Of a stretch of 64,000 nucleotides of DNA, positions 11,952 to 23,050 are shown piece after piece. Source of the DNA: Melampsora larici-populina 98AG31 (taxonomy: Eukaryota > Basidiomycota > Pucciniomycetes > Pucciniales > Melampsoraceae); contig NW_006768786.1 of NCBI RefSeq assembly GCF_000204055.1, positions 794,873 to 858,872 of the forward strand, in the 5' to 3' direction. A program made the translations under genes and the position numbers. Numbering within the stretch: the first letter of the stretch is position 1; each line of letters opens with the position of its first letter. Under the pieces are notes generated by a model, which made no database searches, had not been told where the DNA came from, and saw only the letters and a list, made by a program, of their open reading frames with translations.

Positions 11952-13392
11952 TCACTTTTTACTGACATGAGGCTGCGTAGCTTGTTGCTCCTGAAGCAGA
12001 CTAGCCTTTTGTGGATGTTCGATAACAAACATCTGAAGCTATTGAACATTAGATATAATATCAGTTTTGTCTTTTCCACTGGATACTTGAGAGGAGAAAC
12101 AAACCTGGATCATCCCTAAACCCTCACTTTTGAATGGTATTAATCTCTTTTTAGGTTCACGTGTCAAAGTAGTTCGAGATGATGAGGCAAAATCTTGTAT
12201 TTTGATTGACTTTTGTACTTGTGCCTTCAAAGCTATTGGATCACTTGCTGGAACCCATTGTGGTGGTAAATCCTGAGCAAACAAAAGACAATGAATTAGG
12301 TGACAGTAAACATTGGAGATCTTGTTCAGAGTACTTACGGATTTTTTAGTTGATTCTGAAACTGGTTCTTTGGTTGGATCATTCAATTCTAGAAATGTGG
12401 TCCACGTCAACTCTGTGTGTTATGATAATTTGAATAAATGAACACGAATTGGAGTATCAGTAAACTTGAGAATAATCTGGACAACAGAGAGACTGGGACA
12501 GAGATTGTGCTAACTGAACCTCTTTGGGGAAGCTCAGTGATTTGTTTATTACATTGATTGATCTTCATCAAAAATGCTCTTAGATGAACATGAGCATCAG
12601 CCAAAGTCCCAACACCTGTCATCGGTCTTCAAACCAAACGGTTATAATAATGGTATATTAGCATGGGAAAATTGTCAAGTAAGGTGATTGACAAACCTGA
12701 TATCTCGATCACTTTCATCTTCAAAGTTGGTGATCGGGTCAACTAAATATTGAAAGTCAAATACGAAATGCTCAAGTGGTTCGTATGGAGGGGTTGTTGC
12801 ATCTTGAATAGCAAGTATCAATTTATTCACGAATCCCTACCACATGAATCGATAATCATCAATAATGAATCAAGATAAATATGATTGCATAGATTTAATC
12901 ATTGCTAAAAGTATACTGACCTTGGAGATTTCTTCGACTACTTGAGATACCACTCCAGAGATATAAGAGGTCAAGAGTACATGTCGTGATCTGAAGATAG
13001 GAACGTCGTATTTCTTGCAGGACTCAAATAAATCTGCATACCCAAGAATAGTTTGTTAGCTTCTTTGGCCCATGACTTTTTGGAGAACAAGTCAATCAGT
13101 GCATGTACAGACCTGAAGGATAAACACCTCTGACATATAAGATGTTATGAAAAGCAACTTCGACTTTTTTCGATAAATCGACAGAATCAGGCTCCAGTCA
13201 AAGCTGAAGATCAGATGACGTATTTGTTTACTAACGAAACTCAGCGATCACTTTGATAGTCTCTGTGAGAATAATTTACCAACACCAAGATCAGTCATCA
13301 GGCTCTTACGACGGAGTTGCAAACGTATGGGAGGTGAAGTCACCGTTAAAGGTCATATTATTGGAGTTCTCCAATGGCTCATCTTCTTCCAT
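11952..13392 (-). CDS. REV7: REV7/MAD2B HORMA-domain protein (DNA polymerase zeta subunit)
   Basis: Nine small exons (13392-13344, 13262-13236, 13163-13113, 13033-12921, 12836-12697, 12626-12520, 12412-12339, 12272-12105, 12038-11952) join in frame to 271 residues. REV7 bridges Rev1 and Rev3 in translesion synthesis and acts as a HORMA adaptor. The HORMA hallmarks are in order: AEFLEVAFHNILYVRGVYPS, then KKYDVPIF, then EHFVFDF, then HLRAFLMKI, and the C-terminal safety-belt region with KKRLIPFK. It is longer than the human protein (211) mainly through an insert around DPTKEPVSES. The first intron relies on a weaker donor (G before GTGACT), chosen because it is the only phase that gives the conserved N-terminus; the ATG at 13392 follows from that. 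It is divergent from NDUFV1. Confidence 0.88.
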
Positions 13393-13829
13393 CCTGACCG
13401 TCCGCTGGTTTATGATGTGTATGTCTGGAGATGCTTGGGTCTTGATTTGTACTTGACACTGAGGCCTTGAATCAGTCAATCGACTGAAAGTGTGATGCGC
13501 GATCGACAATGACTCATCGAATCATATCAGTAATAAGCGTCGAAGTCCGGATATGGAAAGGGTCTGATAGGGTCTGAGCTATATGGTTTGTTCTTACGCT
13601 CAAGTTCCACACCTCGATCTTGATCAGCTTTTATGATCATCGCCGATTGGCAAGGACTGGTGAAATGAAACGACAAATTGGTAAAATGAAAAGGGACAGG
13701 GGGTCTATGGGTTTGACTCATATATAAACCCATACTTTGACTTTATTGGTTGATGTTGATTGGTTGGAACTCAACTTGACATCCTACTTTCACCGAATCG
13801 AGCTACTCTTGAATATCATCATCATAACA
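13393..13829. promoter_or_regulatory. Divergent promoter REV7 / NDUFV1
   Basis: This 437-bp interval separates two divergent start codons. It contains TATATAAA at 13721-13728, about 100 bases before the NDUFV1 ATG, and two TGACTCA heptamers (13510-13516 and 13714-13720), the consensus of AP-1/Gcn4-type bZIP factors. Function is inferred from sequence only. Confidence 0.5.
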
Positions 13830-15799
13830 ATGGCAACTGCTCGAGTAGCCCTCAAACCATCATCTCGTTCAATATCTTCAGCCATCAATTTGCCTAATTG
13901 TTCATCGTCTCGTCGAACCTTTGCCACTATCTCGCCCGAAGTTCCGGTTCCTCCAGTCAAGACGCATGGTGGATTACGTGATTCAGATCGAATCTTTCAA
14001 AATGCTTATATGCGTCATGACCATCTATTGAAGGGTGCTCAGGTAAGCTTTACAGAACTATTATACATCCTTTTCAATTTGACCTCTTAAATCGTTCAAC
14101 CTCAACTGACCACTGTTTAAACAACACTATCATATGATATCATAGGCTCGCGGAGATTGGCATCGTACAAAAGACATCATTCTCAAAGGTCACGATTACC
14201 TCATTAAAGAAATCAAAGACTCAGGTCTCAGAGGTCGTGGTGGTGCAGGTTTTCCATCAGGTCTTAAATGGTCTTTCATGAACAAACCTGGATTTGAAAA
14301 AGATCCTAGACCAAGATATTTAGTAGTCAATGCCGATGAAGGAGAACCAGGAACTTGTAAGGATCGAGAGATCATGCGAGGCGATCCTCATAAATTGGTC
14401 GAAGGTTGTCTCGTTGCTGGTCGAGCCATGAATGCTTCTGCTGGTACATGTCCTTTGCCTCAACTTGGTGCTTGTCCGCCTAAAATCGGTATACTGACAT
14501 ATATATCTCTCATCCCTATTTGAAACCCTACCTTCACAAAACAGCCTACATTTACATTCGAGGAGAGTTTATCATGGAAGCTGCCCATTTACAAAACGCC
14601 ATCGAAGAAGCCTACAAAGCCGGTCTAATCGGCAAGAATGCATGTAATTCGGGTTACGACTTTGATGTCTACCTTCATCGAGGTGCAGGTGCCTACATTT
14701 GTGGAGAGGAGACAGCTTTGATTGAGTCTTTAGAAGGAAAGCAAGGCAAACCAAGATTGAAACCTCCATTCCCGGCCGATGTCGGTCTATTTGGTTGTCC
14801 GACTACGGTTGCGAATGTCGAAACGGTGGCTGTAGCACCTACGATCATCAGGCGAGGCGCTAGTTGGTTCAACAGTTTTGGAAGAGAACGTAACAGCGGT
14901 ACCAAATTGTTCTGCATCAGTGGACATGTCAACACACCCTGTGTGGTTGAGGAGGAGATGTCTATCCCTCTACGTGATTTGATTGACAAGCACTGTGGTG
15001 GAGTTATCGGAGGTTGGGATAACTTACTTGGTATCGTTCCTGGAGGCTCATCTGTACCAGTTTTGACCAAACCCGAATGCGAGGAAGCCTTGTGAGATTT
15101 CCTATGGCCTACAAGTTTACACTTGATCCCTTTTCTGACTCTGTACTGATCGTACATCATTTTCAATAGGATGGACTTTGATTCTCTCAAAGACTTACAA
15201 TCTGGATTAGGCACAGGAGCAGTGATTGTGATGAACAAGTCGACTGATATGATCTCAGCCATTGCCAGGTTTGCCAAGTTTTATAAACACGAATCATGCG
15301 GTCAATGTACACCTTGTCGAGAGGGTACGACTTGGATGGAGAAGATCATGGACCGATTAGTGGTTGGTCGAGCACATGAACGTGAATTAGATATGCTCTG
15401 GGAGCTTACCCGACAGATTGAAGGACATACCATCTGTGCATTGGTGAGTAATTGCTCTTCAGACTACCTCCTATCTATCAGCTTTAACTTACGCTTGTTT
15501 TTTCGAAAGGGTGATGCTGCTGCATGGCCTATACAAGGTTTGTTACGAAAATTTAAGCCTGAAGTCGAAGCCCGAATCCAAGAATTCCGTAGCAAAAACG
15601 GACCAGTTCTTTTAGGCGGTAGACTTCAATCTGAGTGAGTTTTTCCCAGTTTAGAATCGAATTGATATGAATTTTTTGACTCGTCCTGATGGTCTAATGA
15701 TCTTTCGTTCTTATCTTTTCAAGGGTACCTGCAAGTGAAGTGATCCCGGACTCTTTCAGTGCAGGATACGATCGAAAAAATCAACAATCTCTCAATTAG
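13830..15799 (+). CDS. NDUFV1: NADH:ubiquinone oxidoreductase 51-kDa flavoprotein subunit, mitochondrial
   Basis: This complex I subunit accepts electrons from NADH through FMN and passes them to cluster N3. Six exons (13830-14042, 14146-14443, 14545-15091, 15170-15443, 15510-15634, 15724-15799) encode 510 residues. The N-terminus is rich in Ser/Arg and free of acidic residues, as expected for a mitochondrial presequence ending near RRTFATI. The nucleotide-binding GRGGAGFP, the FMN-site region [11 protein letters not shown], and the 4Fe-4S ligands [11 protein letters not shown] plus the later Cys in HTICALGD are all present. The start at 13830 is the first ATG after the TATA box and gives the targeting peptide directly. 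No defects seen. Confidence 0.96.
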
Positions 15800-16696
15800 T
15801 CAAGTCTCAATGAAGTTTTCTTCGTTGATCGTTTCAAAGGCTTTGCATGCTCATTAGCATGTTTTTAAAACTTCGTAGAGTTTCTAAATTTGTGTGATTT
15901 CTATTTCTTTTTGTTTCACAACTTTCGAATTTTGTTATCTATATCTATCTACATTTCAAATTTGCTTACAATATGAGTAAATTGTATCCATTTTTTTGTT
16001 CTTTGGGTTGAGTTGAAGACTACATGCCTCGGCTCCAAAATTGAGCTTTTCCTCTTACCTTTACACTAGGAGATCTGGTGAGGATAGCTCCATGGGTGTG
16101 TTTGAATCTGTGCTGCTCTGATCATGTCTTCTTCATAATGCCACGAGAGAAGGATGTACATCCCCTTTTTTGAATCCTTGCCATTTACATACATACACAA
16201 CACCCCGGTGAAAGCCAGCGATCTATTTCGGGAATTAACCGATCAACACCTCACCCGAATTTCTGGCCACCCGACTGGTTTCATTCGTTTTCTTGTGGCA
16301 ATCATGACGTCATGGACTCATGGTCTTTCTTTCTCGTGACCATCGACATTGATCCTTCTGGTTTGCTTCTCAGCTCTTGTAGTATCCCTTTCTAGTCTGA
16401 TCAAAATTAAATCATTCTTGTTTCTGTTCAATAATTCCGGTCACTTCATCGCGTAACTCGAAGGAATAATCTCGTGTCGAACGAACCTTCGCAATACTAA
16501 AGTTCAGCAGGATTTATCGTTGCAAGACAATCCATAGCCTATCAAAGCTTCCCAGCGCTGCCTTCTCTCAGTCGAGCTTCTTGAAGAGAAGTCTTGATAA
16601 GAAATACACACGAGAATCATTGCTGGACGAAGCCTCCGACCTCGTTTTTCTACGAAGCCTCTTCAAGTGACTAGCCCCTCAGCAAAGTATAGCAGG
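15800..16696. other. Intergenic
   Basis: The 3' region of NDUFV1 followed by the upstream region of the F-box pseudogene. Only short frames; nothing recognised. Confidence 0.45.
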
Positions 16697-17893
16697 ATGT
16701 CATCTAGTCTCACAACTCAGCTATGCCTTTGGCGAGAAATTGTCACTGAACTTCACGAGACAAATCACCCAGTAGATCAAAATCCCAATTTCATGGAAAA
16801 GCGTTTTGAAGAACTCGACTCCAAAGGGTTTATCTGGTCCAAGGAATCGATCCTCAGTGCCTTTCTTCAACTCCGCTTACCAAAAAGTGTACATGATCAT
16901 GACAGAGTAATTGAGCCACGCGATATTCAAGTAACTAAAAATTCATCCATTGAAGTCAAAGACATAATTCAGATTGGTAGATTGGAGCTTAAACGTCAAC
17001 CTATAGGCCTCATGGATCTACCTATCGAGGTCTTTGACAACATACTCAAAGTACTTGATTGCATAGCACAGCTTGAAGACTCTGAGATTTACAAAGAAAG
17101 GAAAGAAGGAGAGGTGGTGATCTCTGGTCCAGGCACGCGAGCACCATATGCAACTTACTTGTACCCACACTTGCCAATCTTGAATAGTAAACAGACCTTT
17201 TCCGTCACTTCTCGTAAAATGTATCAACTATGTCGACCATGGCTATGGAGAGTAAGTCCTCTTATCAACCTGTTTGTGAAGGAATGTTTTCTAATCACAA
17301 TTAACCACTCCTACTAAATCCTAGAAACTACAATTTCCTACATCTCTTCCAGCACCGATTGATCTATGGACCAAAGATATCCTCCTCAAACAAGGGAGCT
17401 ATGTCAAATCACTATCACTCTTCCTTTCTGAAAATTGTAGTGAATCTCCTGGTGAATTTTTCGTGGATCCTTTCTACGATAATCTTAGGCTTGATGTGGA
17501 CGATTTCGTGAGATTCCTCTCTCCAAGCAATGTAAAAGTCTTGATAGATCAGTGCCCCAATCTTTCTGCGCTGAGTATTGATCAAGGATATCTTGAAGCA
17601 CCTGAACGCACAGGAAGAGTTGAGGCTTTCACAGTGTCATTTTACTAGTCACTGGCAGGCCAGTGAGCTCCATTCACCTCAATCCTCAGGCCAGTGAGTA
17701 GTAAAATGACACTGTTTTATAATAGGCAGTCTAGTTTCACTATTGTCAAACCTCATACAACTTTGGCACTTGACATTAGGCAGTCCATACAGCATGAAAT
17801 TTATGAATGAAATCTCAAGGAATACTGTTGCAAGTCTACCTTGGATCAAGTCACTCACATTAGGCGGAGGATGTTATGATTACTGAAATCACG
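16697..17893 (+). pseudogene. F-box-like / LRR-like gene, 5' part, disrupted
   Basis: Exon 1 (16697-17251) and exon 2 (from 17325) encode about 290 residues before a stop at 17646-17648. An F-box-like helix pair, GLMDLPIEVFDNILKVLD, lies near residue 110. The closest relative is the second copy at 54663-56400, which shares the F-box motif, the YLYPHLPILNS-type segment and the LQFPTSLPAPIDLWT start of exon 2. After VEAF the frame runs into an 85-bp palindromic insertion whose sequence supplies the stop. Past it, 17790-17893 still reads as family sequence (SLPWIKSLTLGGG). A larger transposon lies at 18104, and a C-terminal fragment reappears at 21456. F-box proteins of this kind select substrates for SCF ubiquitin ligases, but this copy looks non-functional. 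Confidence 0.7.
17631..17715. mobile_element. 85-bp palindromic MITE-like insertion
   Basis: Two perfect 17-bp inverted arms (17631-17647, starting ACAGTGTCATTTT, and 17699-17715) extend to about 26 bp after one mismatch and enclose ~35 bp. The element interrupts F-box family coding sequence that continues on both sides, which marks it as an insertion. I see no convincing target duplication, so the superfamily is unknown. Confidence 0.7.
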
Positions 17894-18103
17894 TTGCTAT
17901 GATCAAGATGATCAACCTTTGTCATGGACTGACAAGACGCTGTGTTGCCCTGAGTTTGTGTGTGCTGACTGATTTTGCCCTGAGTTTGTATGTGCTGACC
18001 AAACGTTTGATGAAGAATGACATCACTGATATGTTTCACTTCTATGATATAATTGTTGTGAGTCTCGATGAACTTGTTTGCCCTTCTCTCATCAAAACAA
18101 TTA

Positions 18104-20952
18104 TAGTTGTTACCATCAAGACTCAACGAGCCTCGGGTCGGGTCACCAAAGCCGTTTGCACTGAAATCGCTATGGATGGAAAAGCGATGTTCGCATCCTT
18201 ATCCTTGAGTTTTTGAAAGTTTGGAAACGGAAATGGAACACTCTTATCAATCTCTAGAGTATTCCAGCCCGAATAGGTCGGCCGATTTTTTTTTACATAG
18301 AAATGAATTAGTTCAAAGATTTGCGAGATTTGTTTTTTTTACAATATGATTTTTGATGTGATCACTGTAGATTCTCTAACATGATGATGATTTTTGATCG
18401 GAGAATAATCGAGTGCATTCTTGGGGAGTGATTAGATATCTGTACATAGGAATGCGATACAATGATAATAATACAGTGATAAAATTGATAGCTGATGGAC
18501 AGTTTCTCAAACATTTCCAGCGGTGCGAGCAACACAGCGGTGTGAGCGATAGGTTTGAGCAGCTGGGTCTGGAGCTATGCTCTTTTGAGCAGCTTGTCTG
18601 CAAAGAGAAATCAAAATGAGAAAAGAATCAAGCCTTTGCAATTGGAAAGACTCGCCTGAGCTTCTCCTGGAGTCCATTGATTTTCCAAAAAAACCGTCGG
18701 ATGGTTGCCAGAGGACATTCTTTTTGAATTCGATTGAACAGGTCTTTTGCCTCTCGGAAGTTATTGCAGGTATAGCTCAGCAAACGAAATTCTAAATTAG
18801 TTTTGGATGTGTCCGGATGGTCAGCGATCTAATCGAGGTTTATCAATGTTTGATTGAAACAAGAAACTCCCACTTACTTGTTTTGATCAAGCACCAATAA
18901 AGCTCGATCGGATTGAGCTCGCAATGGAATTTGGGCAAAAAGATACAGAGATGGCCAGCGTTTTCAATGATCTTCTGTATGATTGGTTTTTCTTCAGAAA
19001 AGTCCGATTGGGCGGATATAATGGTGAACCAACAGCAGTCTTTTGGTTGATCAGACAGGAGTTCTGGTGGCTCAGGGAACTCCTCACCCGATTTGCCTTC
19101 CATTGAGTTAACTGCTTCTTTGAGGATACGCTCAGCTCGGGTGATTTTATCTTTAGCAAGACCAGATCGTTTGCAGTCTTCGCACTTCAATTTGAGAGGC
19201 GAAAGTTGTTTCGACTTTCTTTGATCTTCATGGTAGGTCCATAGACCACGCTCGATTAAGACCTGTTTGATACCTTTTGACTTCCCAGCAAGCTTTCCAT
19301 CTGAGTAATCGGAAGGAAAAACCATGGACTGCGGGAGTCCACACAGCTCGATTGGAATGTTGGGATTGTCACTTGGTATCACAGTGTCTCGAAGTTGTGG
19401 TTTTGCACCCCCAGTACCGAGGATCATGTTTGCAGCTCGAAGAGAATTCTCGCCAAATGATTTGTGGGCGGATGAGCAGTTGAATACATAGAGAGCTTGA
19501 GCACCAGGATGGAGTGCCTCAAAAATTGGAATCGCCCGAAATTCAATCTGATGCATGAGCTGTTTTGAGTCCCACCAGGGATCCGAATTTTTTCCTGGAG
19601 TGATGATCACGGCAGCATCTTTCTCTTGAAGATCTGTCATATGATCTGGAGGTATTACAAGTCTACCAGTTGTTTCACAAATAAAGTCAGAGATGTGAAT
19701 CAACTTTCCAAGACTTTTCGAGCGTAGATCACAGTCCTTGGGTTGAGCCCAGTGTGTTGAAGATTCTTCATGTGCATGAATTGTTGACTCGTCGTGGTAA
19801 ACTCTAACAAGCTCTCTAGCTGAGCCACTCAAGTTGGGTTCAGTAATTTTGTCAAGATCGTCTCCGGCATAAGTCTTTGAATTTTTGCATAGCTCATCAA
19901 TCTGTTTTAAGTATTTATGTCGGTAGAGAACTACATCAGCTCGTTCATGTCCGTCGTAATACAAGCATTTGCTGTATGCTTTGACACTAAAATTAAGCTT
20001 ATGCATCCATCGGTTTGCTGTAGTTCTACAAATCGTTTTTTGGTATTCAGGAAAGGAAGGGAGAATTATCGAGTTGAATTGATGAGCAAGACTTGCTGGT
20101 GTCACCTAAGATTTAGCATCAAATCAAAAGGTTTAGTTGATGTTGACAGACTCTTCAATCATAGAAGCAAAAACATTACCTTTCCTACTCTCACAGTGGC
20201 AATCCAATCGGTGATCGCTTTCAAGAAGCCCATGTTGTCAAGCATACAGCTGTGCACAGTCAATTTCCCGCGGTTTTCTTCAGGCAGACGTTGATGGAGG
20301 ATCACAAATGCAGCAAGCTGTCGAATTTTGCGAGCATGGTGTACTCCAGCCCCTTCGCAGTCCGGATCTGAGTTTTGTTGTTGGCGCATAGAGCACATGG
20401 CTGTCTCAATTGAGGCCGGTATTGAGGCGGTTTTTGAACTCTCTAGTTCGAGCTTCTTCCTCAAGAAGTTGAACTCTCTCAATTCTTCAAGCTGATGTGA
20501 TCGATTAATAATCTCTTTGATTGAACCAGGATGAAGCTCGTGATATGCATTTGCTGCTTGGTGTGAGTTGTCTAGCTCGAGGTATTGATGATTGATGTCC
20601 TCCATCTGACGCTCAGTCTTGGGAGGTTTAGTGGCCGGAATCGCTGGAATTGCTGGAATCGCTGGAGTGGTTAAAGTTAGAGTGGTTGGGACAGGAGGAG
20701 TGGTTTCTTCAAGCTCCTGAGACTTTATCAGATTGATCTTGACTTCTTCGCGCTCACAGCGAGCTCTTTTGGCCTTATTGATGGCCATCTTGATGGTCAA
20801 CAGAGTAGATATGTGAGGAAATACAAGGATTGGTATATACATATATATTTTCCCATTGTAATTTATTTTTTTATTTAATTACACCAAAGGGCCCGCCATC
20901 TTTTGGAAAAACACCCGACCCGAGGCTCGTTGAGTCTTGATGGTAACAACTA
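18104..20952 (-). mobile_element. Tc1/mariner-like (TA-flanked) DNA transposon, 2.85 kb
   Basis: Near-terminal inverted repeats of 40 bp (18104-18143 and 20913-20952) begin TAGTTGTTACCATC and match perfectly. The dinucleotide TA stands outside both ends, as expected for a Tc1/mariner target duplication. The interior encodes one DDE transposase on the minus strand. The element sits inside the remains of the F-box gene. Confidence 0.9.
18628..20788 (-). CDS. DDE-superfamily transposase of the TA-flanked element
   Basis: Three exons are clear (20788-20180, 20105-18878, 18791-18628), giving about 665 residues; a fourth exon ending in YRSHR around 18540-18590 may replace the last codons through a GC-AG intron. 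The N-terminal third is a charged linker with AIPAIPAIPA repeats. Conserved blocks are HDEST (first Asp), LRDTVIPSDNP, and CELNPIELYW with the final Glu, followed by the CPLATIRRFFWK C-terminal helix usual for this fungal group. The second acidic position reads FNCSSAH; relatives as I remember them have FDCSSAH, so catalysis may be lost. No frameshift or internal stop was found. Confidence 0.8.
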
Positions 20953-21455
20953 TATTTCATCCTTTTCTCTTTATCGTTTTCTCTTGATTGATTAGAAAGT
21001 TCTGCTTCATTTCATTTCTTTGGTTCTTACAAACTCAATACTGCACCACAACCCTTTCAACTAAAAAGCTGAATCTAAATCAAACTTCAAATAATCACCA
21101 AGAAGGAAGGAGGTATAACTGTTTCCATTACTGATCTTATTATTGAAATTGTTATCTTTTAAGTTTCTCTTTATCTGACTTACTTCTATCAAACGTAGAC
21201 TCCTTTTTTGGCTACTTTGTTTGATTTAAAATTTGTGTTATAAAGTTGAACTTTTATATGTGCAGTTTTTGTTAAGGTACTACCTTTCTCTTTTATTTCT
21301 CTTTATCAAAATGTCTTTCTTCTTTTAACTTACAATGATGTTTAAACAATTTGTTAAGAAATCAAAAATATACATTTGACCTAAATAAAGAGAGATCTCA
21401 CAATTCACTACAGAGGATACACAGCATCTGAAGATGAACTACGGTTTTATGACGG

Positions 21456-22006
21456 GTGTCTTGGATCCAATCTATCCAAGCTCAAATCCTTTTCATGATT
21501 ACATCTAGCAATATAAATGCAAACTGGTGTCTTCATGATTGGCCAAGAACAATAACTGACCTTAAAATTTATCATTGTGGTAATTTATCACCCTTACACC
21601 CTACCTACAGAATCTTGGCCTTGAATTTGGCTACAAGCAACCAGATGACAGCTTTGAAGTCAATCCTAGCTGGAGTCCTTGTTTCTCTTTTGCACAATTA
21701 ACTGACCTGAAACTGTTGATCAGCCATGTGCACTTCCTGGACAGCTTTGAAGACTGTAAATCCCTATGTTACCTAAAATGGACCTACACCACATCAGAGC
21801 ATTTCAGGATACTGAACAAGATGATACTCAAAGCTGCTTGGCCCAGCTCAAGAAAATATTTGTACTTTCTCACTGGAGTATGGAGCTGCCTGATCTTGAT
21901 CCTCAAATACAAGAGATTGAGGATGAATTACTGTTATTGGAAAAGTATTGTAAAGAAGCCAATATTAGGGATGCAAGAATATGGCAGCCTTATGAGGGGT
22001 GATTGA
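21456..22006 (+). pseudogene. F-box/LRR-like gene, 3' fragment
   Basis: Broken frames resemble the C-terminal half of the copy at 54663: WCLHDWPRTITDL here against WCVYEWPRTITDL there, then HCGNLSP against HCGHFSP. A second frame carries FEDCKSLCYLKWTYTTSEH, comparable to FQDCISITNLRWDYRTSAH. Several frameshifts separate these pieces. It is most simply the missing 3' part of the gene that starts at 16697, separated by transposon insertion. Confidence 0.7.
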
Positions 22007-22647
22007 AATTTTGTAAGTGAATTTGGGTTTCAATGAAAGAATTTCATCATTTCTGATTTACAACCCATCATGTTTCTCCTCTGTTTAAAGTCTACTGTGG
22101 CTTACCTTTGCTGGCAGTGATGGTTGTGTTCTTTGTGCAATTGAGGGTGAGTGGAATGAACACCCGGCAGATCAACTTTTGTAATATTGTGTAGTCTTCT
22201 CTATCTATATTCTTTGGAGACTGTTCTTGAATCTTTAGCACTTTGAATCACAGTTATGTCACTCACCGTAAAAAAACCAATACAATCTTACTCCTTTTAC
22301 CTCTTCCTTTTCTTGTTCTGTTCTGATCCATTTAGCATGATAGTTTACAGAGACAAAAAGGCCAGGAAGGTTATAGAGAGCCAAAATTGAATATGTTATT
22401 CAAACTCATTGAAACCAACTTTCTCTGATGTAAATGTAGTCAAAATATCAACCAAGCCATGAAACTTCTCATTCACTTTCTGAATTTATCCAAAGTGAAA
22501 TTACTTTGTACGGGATATCAAGTCCCAATACCATGCCCAAATTAAAATCACTTTAAGTTATGCTACTCTGAAATTTGGATTGGTTGCGTTTCTCATTTTA
22601 CTTGGACATGTCTCTTTCTTCATTGATTACTTTTCATCTCTTCTGAT
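22007..22647. other. Intergenic, left flank of MULE
   Basis: No gene recognised. It ends at the left copy of the 8-bp target duplication of the MULE. Confidence 0.4.
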
Positions 22648-23050
22648 TTTATCAAGGATCCCACTATTTAGCGCCCGGTCCGCTTACCAGCTTTCAAAAA
22701 GAGAAGCGGGCAAAGATTGATTTCTTTCCGGATTCCTTCTTTTCTCACTTTGTGTTTGTCACTTTCTTGTTTTTCTACATCACGCACGCACATGAAATGC
22801 AGAAATGCAGCAAGGGCACAGTCCAATGCATGGCATAAATAAATAATCAATAAATCGGCATAAATCGGCATAGGCATAATAGGCATAAACGCATAGTTAG
22901 CATACATTGAGATATTGAGCATAGCACACACAACTAAGCAAAACCAAAAAAACAAAGAACAGAGACAAAACAAAACAAAGAACAGACACAAATATGAGCA
23001 ATAGGAGAAAAAGGAGGTCAAAACAAGAGAAGAACCCATGTAATCACGCT

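Noticed and set aside
14693..15277. 194-codon minus-strand frame
   Set aside because: Lies wholly over NDUFV1 exons with intact family motifs on the other strand.
17860..18216. Overlapping plus and minus frames next to the TA-flanked element
   Set aside because: They cross the transposon TIR boundary, so they cannot be an ancestral gene.
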